A stretch of DNA of 64,000 nucleotides from Acanthococcus lagerstroemiae (lineage: Eukaryota; Arthropoda; Insecta; Hemiptera; Eriococcidae), in contig CM063109.1 in the NCBI GenBank assembly GCA_031841125.1, forward strand, positions 71,120,914-71,184,913. Reading direction: 5' to 3'. Shown piece after piece: positions 12,774-23,100 of the stretch (position 1 is its first letter; every line of letters begins with the position of its first letter). The notes below the pieces were generated by a model, which searched no databases, was not told where the DNA came from, and saw only the letters and a list, made by a program, of their open reading frames with translations. A program made the position numbers and the translations under genes.

Positions 12774-13061
12774 TCAGTAAATATTATAAAATGAAGGCAC
12801 ACTTTCATTAATAGAATTTGAGGCAAATGAATCATTTGCAGTCAGATACTGGTCACAACGTCTGAATTCGGATTTCAATTGAAGTCCCAGATTTTTGTAG
12901 TCTGGTTTGTCTTTCAACGAGACGCCGTACTTGATCTTGTCAAATGACTGAGTTATGTGTCGAACATCTTTTCCAGAATATACTGCAAGAATAATTTTGA
13001 TCTCATTTTTGTCGGCAGATGTTATTACGAAATCAGTCGTCCACAAATAATTCACTTTCAT
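12774..13061 (-). CDS. Unrecognised 95-residue reading frame
   Basis: ATG at 13061 and TAA at 12774, in the THAP-containing element and convergent with the THAP exons. The product is hydrophilic with central KIKYGVSLKDKPDYKNLG and no signal peptide, membrane segment or zinc motif. I do not recognise it. It may be a remnant of a longer transposon protein or chance. Confidence 0.3.
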   Translation of the reverse strand: MKVNYLWTTDFVITSADKNEIKIILAVYSGKDVRHITQSFDKIKYGVSLKDKPDYKNLGLQLKSEFRRCDQYLTANDSFASNSINESVPSFYNIY

Positions 13062-13267
13062 TAAATCTTTTCTTTAAGGAATACAACATCTAGAATCTAG
13101 AATACATTTCAACGAGGTGTGTATTGTGCGTAAAAAGGACTGATTAGAACCTTGCCGACAAGCAGGCCTCCCATGTTAGGACGTTGCTCTTATCACTACC
13201 GGCAGTCTATATGTATACTATATGGTCTAAGGATGCTAGGCATTGTTTACATATAGTGTATCCTAAC

Positions 13268-13453
13268 ATTAAGGCTCTATAGTTTCACCTGGGTATACTA
13301 AGCCGCCATTTTGGTTCGTACTGCGCCCGTGGATGCCGAATCCGACTATGCAGAGTGAAGCGGAGCGTAAACGCGTAGTCAATTCGGCATCGACGGGCGC
13401 AGTATGAACCAAAATGGTGGCTTAGTATACCCAGGTGAAACTATAGAGCCCTA
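13268..13453. mobile_element. Fold-back MITE (GGGCTCTATAG family), second copy
   Basis: About 185 bp with long inverted arms matching 11507-11785. It is inserted in the right arm of the THAP-carrying element. CTAAC occurs on both sides (13263-13267 and 13454-13458), while the uninterrupted relative at 53650-53830 has it only once, so a 5-bp target duplication is likely. Confidence 0.85.
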
Positions 13454-13817
13454 CTAACGTTGATAAGAATTCTTTGGTACTATTTCCGGAAGTGCGGAAA
13501 GGGAGGAAGGCCTGATGCTAGCGCGCCATTGGTCTGGGAAGTCCGAATAGTTTCCAGGTATTTCCTTCTCCGTGATCCCGGTTAGAGATACTGAACCACG
13601 CTGGGTACTCTCGACCACCATTTTAGTAGCAGAAGCTAAGAGTAAACATCACTTATCACAACGTAAATCATTATCACATGTTACGTGTTTTGTATTACAC
13701 ATGCATCGAAACAACGGTCTAACAGTCTCAGTTTGCAGATTGAAAGTTCACGTCGGTTCACGTTATCAGGATAGATCGCAGCTGCGTTTGTAAACGCTAT
13801 GGCACGTGCGCAGAAGA

Positions 13818-14497
13818 CTCTTTTCAGTCCTAGGACATGTACTCTTGAAAAGTTGTTATGCGATGTTATGATAACAACCGTTGTTATGAGTTGTTATGGA
13901 AAATGAGAGGGATATTCTTGAATCGTTGTTACGAGTTGCTATGGCTTGTTAACTCGAGTTATTGAGTGTTATAGTATAACACCTCCTCGGGACTAGGTGT
14001 AAACGGTGGTTATGAGATGTTAATACTTTCCTTATCAAATTTGACGGCATCATAAATATAAGTTATCACTTTATCAGCTTGTACTTAAGTTGGAAAATAT
14101 TTCTTGGCTCATATTTAAATGTAAAAGGGATGGCGTTTCCACCTATTGCTGCTTATAATATTAATATTTTAAATGATGCCGACATTTTACTCAAAATTAA
14201 ACAACTTGAAATTCGCTGTTTCACTTCTACTTTCACACAGTTTATTAGAATATTACTGACCGGCGTAGGAAATTCTTAGTATAAAAATAAAATAATAATA
14301 AATAACAACAAGTGTGATAACTTGATGTTAAAAAAGGTTTTCAAGAATACGCATTGACTTAACATCTCGTAACAACCAATAACAACCTCAAACTTTACCA
14401 CGTTGATAACAACTCATAACAACGGTTGTTATCATAACATCGTGTAACAACTTTTCAAGAATACATGTCCTAGGACTTGCAAAAGGACTGAAAAGAG
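13818..14497. mobile_element. Inverted-repeat element rich in GTTGTTAT motifs
   Basis: About 680 bp. Left end CTCTTTTCAGTCC and right end GGACTGAAAAGAG are inverted, and the arms continue through CCTAGGACATGTA, TTGAAAAGTTGTTA and TGATAACAACCGTTGTTAT. Many GTTGTTAT/GTTATGA units lie just inside the ends, as in subterminal transposase-binding arrays. No convincing reading frame. Confidence 0.75.
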
Positions 14498-14577
14498 ATG
14501 ACGTCACCTATTTTTTTTCTTTCACAGATGTGTACAATCTAGGTACAATTAGCTGTTCGATGCATTTGTAATACAAA

Positions 14578-14714
14578 ATATCTTACAATGCAAGGATTGA
14601 AGCGAGTTATCACGCCTCCGCACGACTAGCTTCACTCGCCTTCGGCTCGCTCCGCTAACAGTCGCACTCGGCGTGATAAAGCTCGCTTTCAATCCTTGCA
14701 GTGTAATATACTAT
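14578..14714. mobile_element. Short fold-back MITE
   Basis: Inverted arms of about 40 bp share TGCAAGGATTGAA, GCGAG and TTATCACGCC. The centre is itself palindromic (CTCGCCTTCGGCTCGC). About 137 bp, non-coding. Confidence 0.75.
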
Positions 14715-14898
14715 TGTCTCGGCTACTGCTACTAAAATGGCGGTCGAGAGTACTCATCATGTCATCATAGTCTAGCTTCGACCATACATGGTCGAAGTAG
14801 TCTAGTATTCCTATCCCGGTTTCATCTTATCAGTCGCACAAGAGCGCTCTCTATATTTATGTAGGTTTAAATTCCAATCCTCTCTAGTTTGCTGCTGT

Positions 14899-16398
14899 TG
14901 TCAAAAACTGTACGTTTTCGACTTTAACTCTGTGGATATTCTGACGTCACAGAGTTAAAACCTGAATCACAGATAATACGATTCAAACAGAACCGGCATC
15001 TTCTAGCCTACATTTTTGAGAAGTTGCCGCCAAATTAGAAACCAAGTATTCCTCGACTTTTCAAGTCAGAAATTTGAGAGCTTAAAAATTGCTGGCCTCT
15101 TTATAATCGACGAACTATTACGCTTTCCAATTTTCAAGCCGCTCTGAAAAGCTTGTATTAACGTTATAACGAAGCAATTTAAAATTTTATAATCATCTGG
15201 AATTGTTAAATTATTTCTTTTACCACTATAACATTGAAGATTTCCGAAAAGGATGACCGAAGCAAATGCCGACGTCGTCATGGACGATTCAGTGAGTTTG
15301 AAGAACTTCTTGTATAGTTTATTCATGGCAGAATTTTAGGCTGTTTACGTGAGATCGTTCGTGATTTCATGAGCCTGTAGAATTATACGAGCTTCAGGGA
15401 AGATCAGATTTATGATGGTCAAAATGTTTGCGATCATCGGTTCCAATAATAGTTTATCAATTTTGAAATTCTATTTTGAGCACCTAAACGGTCGATATGG
15501 AACTTCAGAATAGTTCGTCGATTTAGAATACGAAATTACAGTTAGGCTAGATGTGGCGTCTTAGATTTTGAGCGACCTCTGTTGTAATTTGATGTTGATC
15601 TTATTTTGGAGATCTAATTTTTAGACATCAACATTTCAATAGAAATTTCGTGTTATGCCTCGTCTCATTAGGCCTACATTTTGATCTTGGTACTGTTCTC
15701 TATATTCGGAAATATACGTATTCTTGGCATTACAGAAATGTCTATTTGTGTTACAAAGCTGACCAAAAGTAGTAATACTTTCTCTAGTGGTCTAGATATG
15801 CTTGTTAAATGAGACAGTACTGAGTAGCTGCACGATCCGAAAATTAGTTTTAATTTCTTTACATTTCTTCGGTAGCATGACACTTTGGAAAATAATCTAA
15901 GGACTCGTAATATCCTCGATTATTTTGAGAATTCAGCAGCCACTGAACTTTGACAGCGTTCCTATGTTTTACAATGTTTTTTAATTTTCAACTCACATTT
16001 CTTATTGAAACTGACGGGAACAATGTTTTTGTTATTCTGTTTCCCGTTAGGTGAATCAGCCAGCTCAGAGACAGACTGAAGATTTTTAATTTGGATTCTT
16101 ATAGAATAAAAATAAATAAATAAAAATATATATATATATATTTTTTCTAGTTATGAATTTTTATTCGGCTGCGTTACTGCTTATTGCGAAATTGAGTTGA
16201 GTAGTTGAACTGGTGTAAAAAGAACGTTATCGCTCATGCTTACCATGGATTTTGAATCAAATTTGAACGTTTACTAATTTCGGAGAATATCTAGTTTTCG
16301 ACTTCCACAGCGTTAAAGTAGCGTCACCTTCCCCCTTTCAGATTGACGTAATCTCCCCACAGGTCTAAGCCCCAGCACATCATCGTGAATTTACGTCA
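14899..16398 (+). repeat. 5' LTR of BEL/Pao element
   Basis: Starts TGTCAAAAACTG and ends TTTACGTCA, matching the 3' LTR over its full length. A minus-strand 86-codon frame (15326-15066) recurs in both LTRs and is probably incidental. Confidence 0.95.
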
Positions 16399-16400
16399 TT

Positions 16401-16418
16401 TGGTAGCAGAGCGTGGTT
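16401..16418 (+). promoter_or_regulatory. Primer-binding site for minus-strand DNA synthesis
   Basis: TGGTAGCAGAGC lies two bases inside the 5' LTR and is complementary to the usual 3' end of metazoan initiator tRNA-Met. The tRNA assignment is from memory of that sequence. Confidence 0.7.
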
Positions 16419-18425
16419 ATGAATCAGACCTCAAAATTTTGATTCTTTTAGTCTTCTGATTTCTGAAGCTCGTATAACTGCCTATAGTTACCTACTATCA
16501 TAGTTTATTTTAATTTATGATTTGGTATAAATGTGTAGGAATGCTGTTGTGTGCTTAATAAATTCTCTCTCTCTAAAAAAAAAAAAAAAAAGTGAAGCTA
16601 CTGTAGCTTTCGGTCCTCCAACAGCCTCGCCAGCGTCGTGTATTTATTAGTTATTTACCAAATAATTTTGGTTGTGGGTAATCTAGTTACCGGACATAGT
16701 CTTCCCTTTCTTCTAAAGAAAGAGAAATCTAGATTTGTTCCATATTTTGTTTCCTTTATCGATTTAGTTCAATAGTCTTTTGAGGCAAAATAAAAATCTA
16801 TGCCTAAAGGTCCCTACTAGGCCTTTAAAGCACTCTTTGAAAAGTCCTTATCCTTTCTTCTCAAAACTATCTTAGACAAGATTGAAAACCAAGCGCAAAG
16901 TCACAATTTTGTATAGTTAAAGAAACTGTGATGGACTTCAACTTTTAGACTTGATCATTTTTAGAATTTATAAACAGAAATTTCTTTGCCCGAATTCTAC
17001 ATAACCTAGTTTTCGAGATTTTCTGTTCATGATCCGGATCAATTTGTGACATACGAACTAGTATTGATTTTAAAAAAGTCCTTGAGAGTGGAGCTAAAAA
17101 TATTGTCAGCTCCACTCTTCCTTTTTGCTAGCTTTTAGGGACTTGAAGGAAAATGGAACATAGCCTTTTTATTATTTGTAAAGCCCTAGCTTTCAGCAGA
17201 GAATTTTATTTGCAGTCAGTGAGAACAAGTATATAATTATTTATTTATTTTTGGATTTAGTTCCCGCTTATCCTGACTGTTGCAGTAATGTCGAGTGAAA
17301 AATGATATTACACTGTCGTGATATTGTTTATTTCTTTTTGAACGTTCTTTGAGCCTGTGGTAGACAGTTACTCTAACAGGCTATAGAAAATCCATTACGA
17401 CCAGAGTTCATTTGAACTTAATTTTTGTTATTAGTAGAATTAGATTCATGAGGCTGACGTCCTTGTATCCATTGTATGGGATTGGATGAGAGGTTGCTGC
17501 CTATGTTCTGATTCTGAGGTACCATTTAGCGCCGAAAATGGTATGGCAGGAGGAATTTTTTCTTCCTTCCAGCGGTGTTCCGGCTATACTGGAACGTGTT
17601 CCCTTCTTTAATACGGTCTTCAAGGCATGAAAAGTTTGGAATATCGTCACCCAGAGGGTGAATTCTCATCGTTTATTTATTTCGTAAACGTGAGAACCTT
17701 TCTGTTAGCGAAGTTTAGTAAAGTAATTTGTTTTTACTTGAAATAGCTTTCGCATTTTAGTAACGGAACTGATTTAAAACCCAATATGACTTTGCGTACT
17801 TCTATACACATCGGTGTGAAGTTTATTTTGATCACAAATTGCGACGCTCTGTTGTCATTAAGCGTGAATTTCTTGTGATTTCCCACACAGCTATTTAAAG
17901 CTCCGGGACTTCGTTCAGATTATTTCGAGAGTTATAAAACTTGATCTGAAGAAAACCGGGCGTATGCCACTAGAGGGTAACGCCCATCAAGGCGCATTCC
18001 GTTAATGGTGATATAAGAATACGTACCATAGACACAGTGGTATATGAGACCCTTTCCGGGTCGTGCTCGACTAGGTATTGGATTTAATGACAGTACCAGT
18101 ACTAAATTTTCTGTCACATCAGTCAGAAGAATCTGCATTCAGATTATTTCGTAATTAGAATGAGGATCCTCACTCGATCAAGTCTAACCATTTTTAGTTC
18201 CCAATGACGATCGTTTCTCTTGCTAGGCACTCTATTTAGGTGTTCCATTATTTTTTCTATTTTTTAAATGGGACTCATGCATAGTAGGCTAAGTAAAATG
18301 TTGAGAAACACTTTCTTTGTAGATAATTTAGTATCTCGTGCGCCTACTTCTTATCCTCCTTTACGCCAAGCTGAAAATGTTTTGTAATTTTTCTTCAGGA
18401 GCCTCACGATGAAACCTTCCAGCTT
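16419..18425 (+). other. BEL/Pao leader region
   Basis: About 2 kb of untranslated leader between primer-binding site and gag. It contains an oligo-A run (16576-16593) shortly after an AATAAA-like motif and a CT repeat, as if a polyadenylated sequence had been captured. The stretch 17930-18180 has a diverged relative at 39784-40050. Confidence 0.6.
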
Positions 18426-19757
18426 ATGCTGTTGAAGTCTCGCTTAGTAGCCAGGGTTACATCTTTAAAGGAAGACCTGAAAATTAAGAACCTCGTCGGC
18501 TTGCGTGAGGGCGTAAAAGAGGTGCGCCTACTCGTTGACGAGTTAGTCAAGGGAACGGAGAAAGTTAATTCGAACCTCGCACAGAGAGATCTTGACGAGA
18601 TTGCGTCGACAATATCTTCAGCTCACGAGACTGTTGAGCTCGTTGATTCCGTTCTTTCTTGGGTTAACGAGTCGGTTTCCTCACAGAACATTGTCGCTTC
18701 AAATGCCTCTTCTGCTGATGTTATGGATGGTGTCAAACTATCGTCCATTAAGTTGGCAAGCTACTCTGGCGATTTGAAAGGCTGGCGTCCTTTCTGGGAG
18801 CTGTTCGAGGCCTCAATCCACTTACGTAAAAATCTCACCCCTGTGAGCAAATTTACCTATTTGGTATCTTGTCTAAAGGGCAAGGCGAAGAAGGCCATAG
18901 AGGGATATGCCCAAACGGCCGAAAACTATATGGAAGCCGTGCGTGTTCTTAAAGAACGTTTTGGAAATCCAGCGCAGCTAGTTAATGTGTATTACGCTGA
19001 GCTCAATGAGCTCAAGAGAGCTAAGAGCGCCGAAGAGCAAAGAAGCAATTTTGATTCGATTAAGAAAATTTTGAAGAATCTCACTAATTTAGGTGTGGTA
19101 GTGAATCAGAGTTTTTTGAAAGGCCTGATTCTGAGTAAATTTTCGGAGACTACCCTGACAGCCACCATTCGGCCATTGTGGGAGAAAGATCCTACTGGGA
19201 CATTTTCCATTGAAGATTTGATGACCCAGTTATCAAATACCGTTCAAATCAACGAGATGGTAGCGATGTACCTTAAAGGGGATGAAGCTACTCCGTTAGT
19301 TGCTCATGCAGCAAAGAAGTCAGTGACGCTGGTGGGAGGAGGACCGAAGAGATCTAGCCAGAAGTCCGGGAGTGGAGAAGAGTGTGTATTCTGCGAGGAA
19401 GCACACCCCTCCGAAGACTGTCGGAAATTCCGGACCTGGACTAGTCGGAAGCAGCGGGTGATAACAAAGAAACTGTGTTTCTTCTGTTTGAATCCTGGAC
19501 ATCGCGCCCAGAATTGTAAGAAGAAGAAGGAGAAGTGCCCCAAATGTAAGAAGTCGGGTCACATGCTGCCTTTATGCGTAACCTACGCTGTAAGCAAGCA
19601 GGGTAAGAAGGCGACGAAAGGCAAGAAGTCGCAGGAAGAGGAGAAAGGTACGTTTCTGCAAACTTTTTCCTGCTATATTCGGAGCGCTGTCGGTTTAGTT
19701 CAAGTTAGGGTTTACTTGACTCAGGAAGTCTGCATTCCTATGTCCATAACGATTTAG
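18426..19757 (+). CDS. BEL/Pao Gag with three zinc knuckles
   Basis: Structural protein of the retrotransposon; packages element RNA. The frame is 443 codons from an ATG at 18426 (the same frame stays open further upstream). The N-terminal half is helical, followed by a DUF1759-like capsid region (LASYSGDLKGWRPFWELFEA, about residues 113-132). Three cysteine motifs follow: CVFCEEAHPSEDC at about residue 320, CFFCLNPGHRAQNC, and CPKCKKSGHMLPLC at about 371. The frame ends at TAG 19755-19757, just after entering the protease region, because the downstream coding continues in the -1 frame. Confidence 0.9.
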   Translation: MLLKSRLVARVTSLKEDLKIKNLVGLREGVKEVRLLVDELVKGTEKVNSNLAQRDLDEIASTISSAHETVELVDSVLSWVNESVSSQNIVASNASSADVMDGVKLSSIKLASYSGDLKGWRPFWELFEASIHLRKNLTPVSKFTYLVSCLKGKAKKAIEGYAQTAENYMEAVRVLKERFGNPAQLVNVYYAELNELKRAKSAEEQRSNFDSIKKILKNLTNLGVVVNQSFLKGLILSKFSETTLTATIRPLWEKDPTGTFSIEDLMTQLSNTVQINEMVAMYLKGDEATPLVAHAAKKSVTLVGGGPKRSSQKSGSGEECVFCEEAHPSEDCRKFRTWTSRKQRVITKKLCFFCLNPGHRAQNCKKKKEKCPKCKKSGHMLPLCVTYAVSKQGKKATKGKKSQEEEKGTFLQTFSCYIRSAVGLVQVRVYLTQEVCIPMSITI

Positions 19758-20146
19758 TTCGCCGTTTAGGACTGAAATTAGGAAAACGCAGTAACATAGA
19801 CTTATGTAGGTTTGGCTCAGAAGATTCTTACACTTTTAGATCTGCAGAAGTTATGTTGACTTTGCAGAATAAGAACTCTTCTAGTCGAACCTTTCGATTA
19901 CTCACCACACCTTGTATTACTGGGGATGTAGAATCCTGCCCCTCAGTGGATACAGTGATGAGTATACTTCCCAGTCATCTTACCTACGCTGATCCTGATA
20001 TTTTTGAGTGTAATCAGGGTCCTATTGAGCTATTAATCGGTAATGATCTTTATCATGACATTGTGGAGGTTGGTGAGTGTAAGAAACTTCCTAGTAAAGT
20101 GGTTCTACTAAAGTCATTTTTGGTTGGGTCCCTTCAGGTAAGGTAA
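19700..20146 (+). pseudogene. BEL/Pao protease region, separate frame
   Basis: Aspartic-protease segment in the -1 frame relative to gag, with the active-site signature DSGS near 19721-19732 and a later LLIGNDLY segment typical of the Pao protease/linker. It lacks its own start codon and closes at 20146. A second -1 step near 20115-20130 is needed to enter the polymerase frame. Either the copy carries two one-base deletions or it uses two -1 frameshifts; neither site is a textbook slippery heptamer, so damage is the simpler reading. Confidence 0.75.
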
Positions 20147-23100
20147 TTACCTCGAAACGGGATTTGAGTTGTAATACTTCTTTCTATACTGCTCTTTCTT
20201 GTTCTGTCAAGTTAGACAATGACCTTCTGAGTGTGGAATCTGGAAAGACCTTAGCATTTGATCCTGCTCTCCTAACCAATCTATGGTCACTTGAGGCTCT
20301 GGGGATTAAAGCCTCTGAGTCTGAGGACATTGATGATCTAGTCTTGAGGAATTTTCGAGACACTGTACGTTTTGAAGATGGTAGATTTGTAGTACGGTGG
20401 CCTTGGAAGCAAGAAAACCCTACCTTGCCTTCCAATTTCCGAATGTGTATCGCACGTTTGAGATCGTTATTAGATCGTACACCTCTCAAACTCCTTTCGG
20501 AATATGATAAAGTACTCAAGGATCAAGAGGCTATGCAAATCATTGAATGGGCGCCTCGGGATACAAAGTATCTGACGCACTATCTCCCTCATCGCCCAGT
20601 ACTTAGGGGTGATAAGATCCGAATCGTTTATGACGCCTCAGCTAAGACTAAGTCTGGCAGCAGTCTAAATGATCTGTTACATCGTGGTCCTATTTTATTA
20701 GAAGATCTGGTTGGCCTAATTCTGAACTTCCGTTTACATGCTGTGGGCATAACAGCCGACATTGAGAAAGCATTTTTACAGGTCGGTCTTAACGAAGTTG
20801 ATCGGGATGCAGTTCGTTTTCTTTGGGTGAAAGATACTTCATCTCCGCCTACTCCGGAGAACTTAAAAATTTTCCGCTTTGCGAGAGTACCTTTTGGAGT
20901 GATTTCTTCACCATTTCTTCTGAACATTGTAGTTCAGGAACTGCTAACGACAACGCCGGCCAATAAGTGGCATTCTCTAGCGAGGAAACGCTTTTATGTT
21001 GACAACCTGGTTCTCAGTGTTGAAAGCACCTCATCTGCTATTCAATTGTATGAATCTTTGACCACTAGATTCCATTCTGCAAGTTTTAACCTGCGTGATT
21101 GGGCTTCTAACGACCACACTTTTGTTAACATGATCCCAGAAAATATTCGTAATAAATCGGATGGGAACATTTCAATATTGGGATTGAATTGGAACCGTTG
21201 TCAAGACTCTCTCACGGTCAAACTGGACTCTCAAATGGAGTCTCCTAAAGTGACTAAACGTTTTGTCTTGAAATTTTTAGCGTCTATATTTGACCCACTT
21301 GGTTATTTTGCACCCAGTACTTTAGACTTGAAACTTTTTGTGCAGCAATGCTGGAAGGACAAGTATAACTGGGATTCGCCTTTGCCCCCCAATTTGGAGG
21401 CAAGGTGGATGAAACTGTCCCTAGAGGCAAAGGAAATATCCTCTGTGAATATTCCACGACGATATTGGACCTTCACCGAAGAAGGAACAATTAGTTTGCA
21501 TATTTTCTGTGATGCCTCAAAGAAAGCTTATGCATGTTGCGCCTATTTGGTTTATATAAATTCGCAGACATGCCAGAGTACTTCAACTTTAGCTTTTTGT
21601 AAGGCTAGAACTGCACCTATCAAAGAGTTGAGTATACCTCGCTTAGAGCTTTTAGCAGTGTTGATTGGGAAAAGGATGGCGTCTTATCTAACATCTCATT
21701 TAGATGTCAGGATAGAGAAAACGGTGTTATGGACTGACGCCACAACTGTTCTGCAGTGGCTGAATTCCAGTGCGATACAACCTATATTTGTTCAGAATCG
21801 AATTTCTGAAATTCGAAAGGCCCCAAATCTAATATTTCGACATGTACCTACTGATTCGAATCCTGCTGATATCGCCACTCGTGGCTCTAAAGCAGCACTT
21901 TTAGAGGGTAACGAACTTTGGTGGCACGGACCTACTTGGCTTCCCCATGAAAAGCTGTGGCCCGCCATGCCTGTTACCACTGAAGTATTCTCGACAGTCA
22001 CTCTCGCCATTAGTAATCCCAAATATAAGGGTTTTTTGACAGATCTATTAGAAAAACGTTTCAGTTCTTGGAACTCTTATGTGCGAGTATTCAAAACGGT
22101 CATAAGTTTCTGTTTCAAAAGGACCAAAGTAGAAGACCGTGCAACATCTTTGGAAGAGTTCAGAAGAGCAGAACGTTTGTTGATTGCGGAAATTCAACAA
22201 AAGTATTGTGGTTTGGAGTATGCTAAACTACAACAGGGAGTTCAACCTAACTTTCAGTTAGAGTTATTTTTAGATGATTCTGGACTCATTCGGTGTAAAG
22301 GGCGTCTTCAGAATGTTTCGTTCCCATGGGATACGATTCATCCTATCCTGTTGCCTAGACACAGTCCGCTCACTCGTATCTATATACGAAAATTGCATAT
22401 TGAGAATCATCACATTGGTTGTAGTCATTTGTTAGCAAAGGTTCGAGAGCGGTTTTGGATCATCAAAGGTCGAATGACAGTAAAGTCCGTGATCCACAAG
22501 TGTGTTACCTGTAACAGGTGGACAGGCGGTAGTTTCCAACTTCCTCCAATGCCACCATTACCTTTGGTGAGGGTAGCTGAAGTGTCACCTTTTCTACACA
22601 CAGGCCTGGACTACTTAGGTCCTCTCAGGATTAAAGTGGAAGGCAGGAAAGTTGATCTAGTGCAAACTGGATCTTCTTTCATAGTTCAGAGTGCAAATTT
22701 TGACCCCACAAAGGTGTGGGTAGCATTATTCACTTGTCTAGTGACGCGCGCAATACACCTAGAGCTAGTCCGAAATCTATCTGCTGAGGAATTCCTTATG
22801 GCGCTTACAAGATTTGTGAGTCGTCGAGGAGTTCCAAAGTTTATAATTTCTGATAATGCCTCCAATTTTGTATTTGTGCAACCATTAGTTGGGAAACGTT
22901 GTAAGATATCTGACTATCGTCTGGATAATTTTATTACTTCGAATAATATTCAATGGAATTTTATTCCGCAATATGCCCCGTGGTATGGTGGAGCTTATGA
23001 ACGTCTTGTCGCATTAGTCAAGCTCAGTTTAAAGAAGTCCTATGGCAATGTGTTATTAGATTACGTTCAGCTCAACACTGCTCTTTGCCACATAGAGGAC

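Larger units (their letters stand above)
11829..13547 (+). mobile_element. Inverted-repeat DNA element carrying a THAP-domain gene remnant
   Basis: Outer ends TTCGGACTTCCCA (11829) and TGGGAAGTCCGAA (to 13547) are inverted. The inverted similarity extends far inward: motifs such as CTTAGACCATATAGTATA, CATGGGAGG and CTTATCACTA recur on the opposite strand in the right half. A short relative lies at 53650-53830. The interior holds a spliced THAP-domain sequence (12071-12563) and a 95-codon minus-strand frame. The right arm is interrupted by a fold-back MITE at 13268-13453. Superfamily unassigned; P-element-like and Kolobok elements are known to encode THAP domains. Confidence 0.65.

Noticed and set aside
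15066..15326. Minus-strand 86-codon frame inside the 5' LTR, repeated in the 3' LTR
   Set aside because: It recurs only because the LTRs are copies. It matches no known family, and an antisense LTR gene is not needed to explain it.
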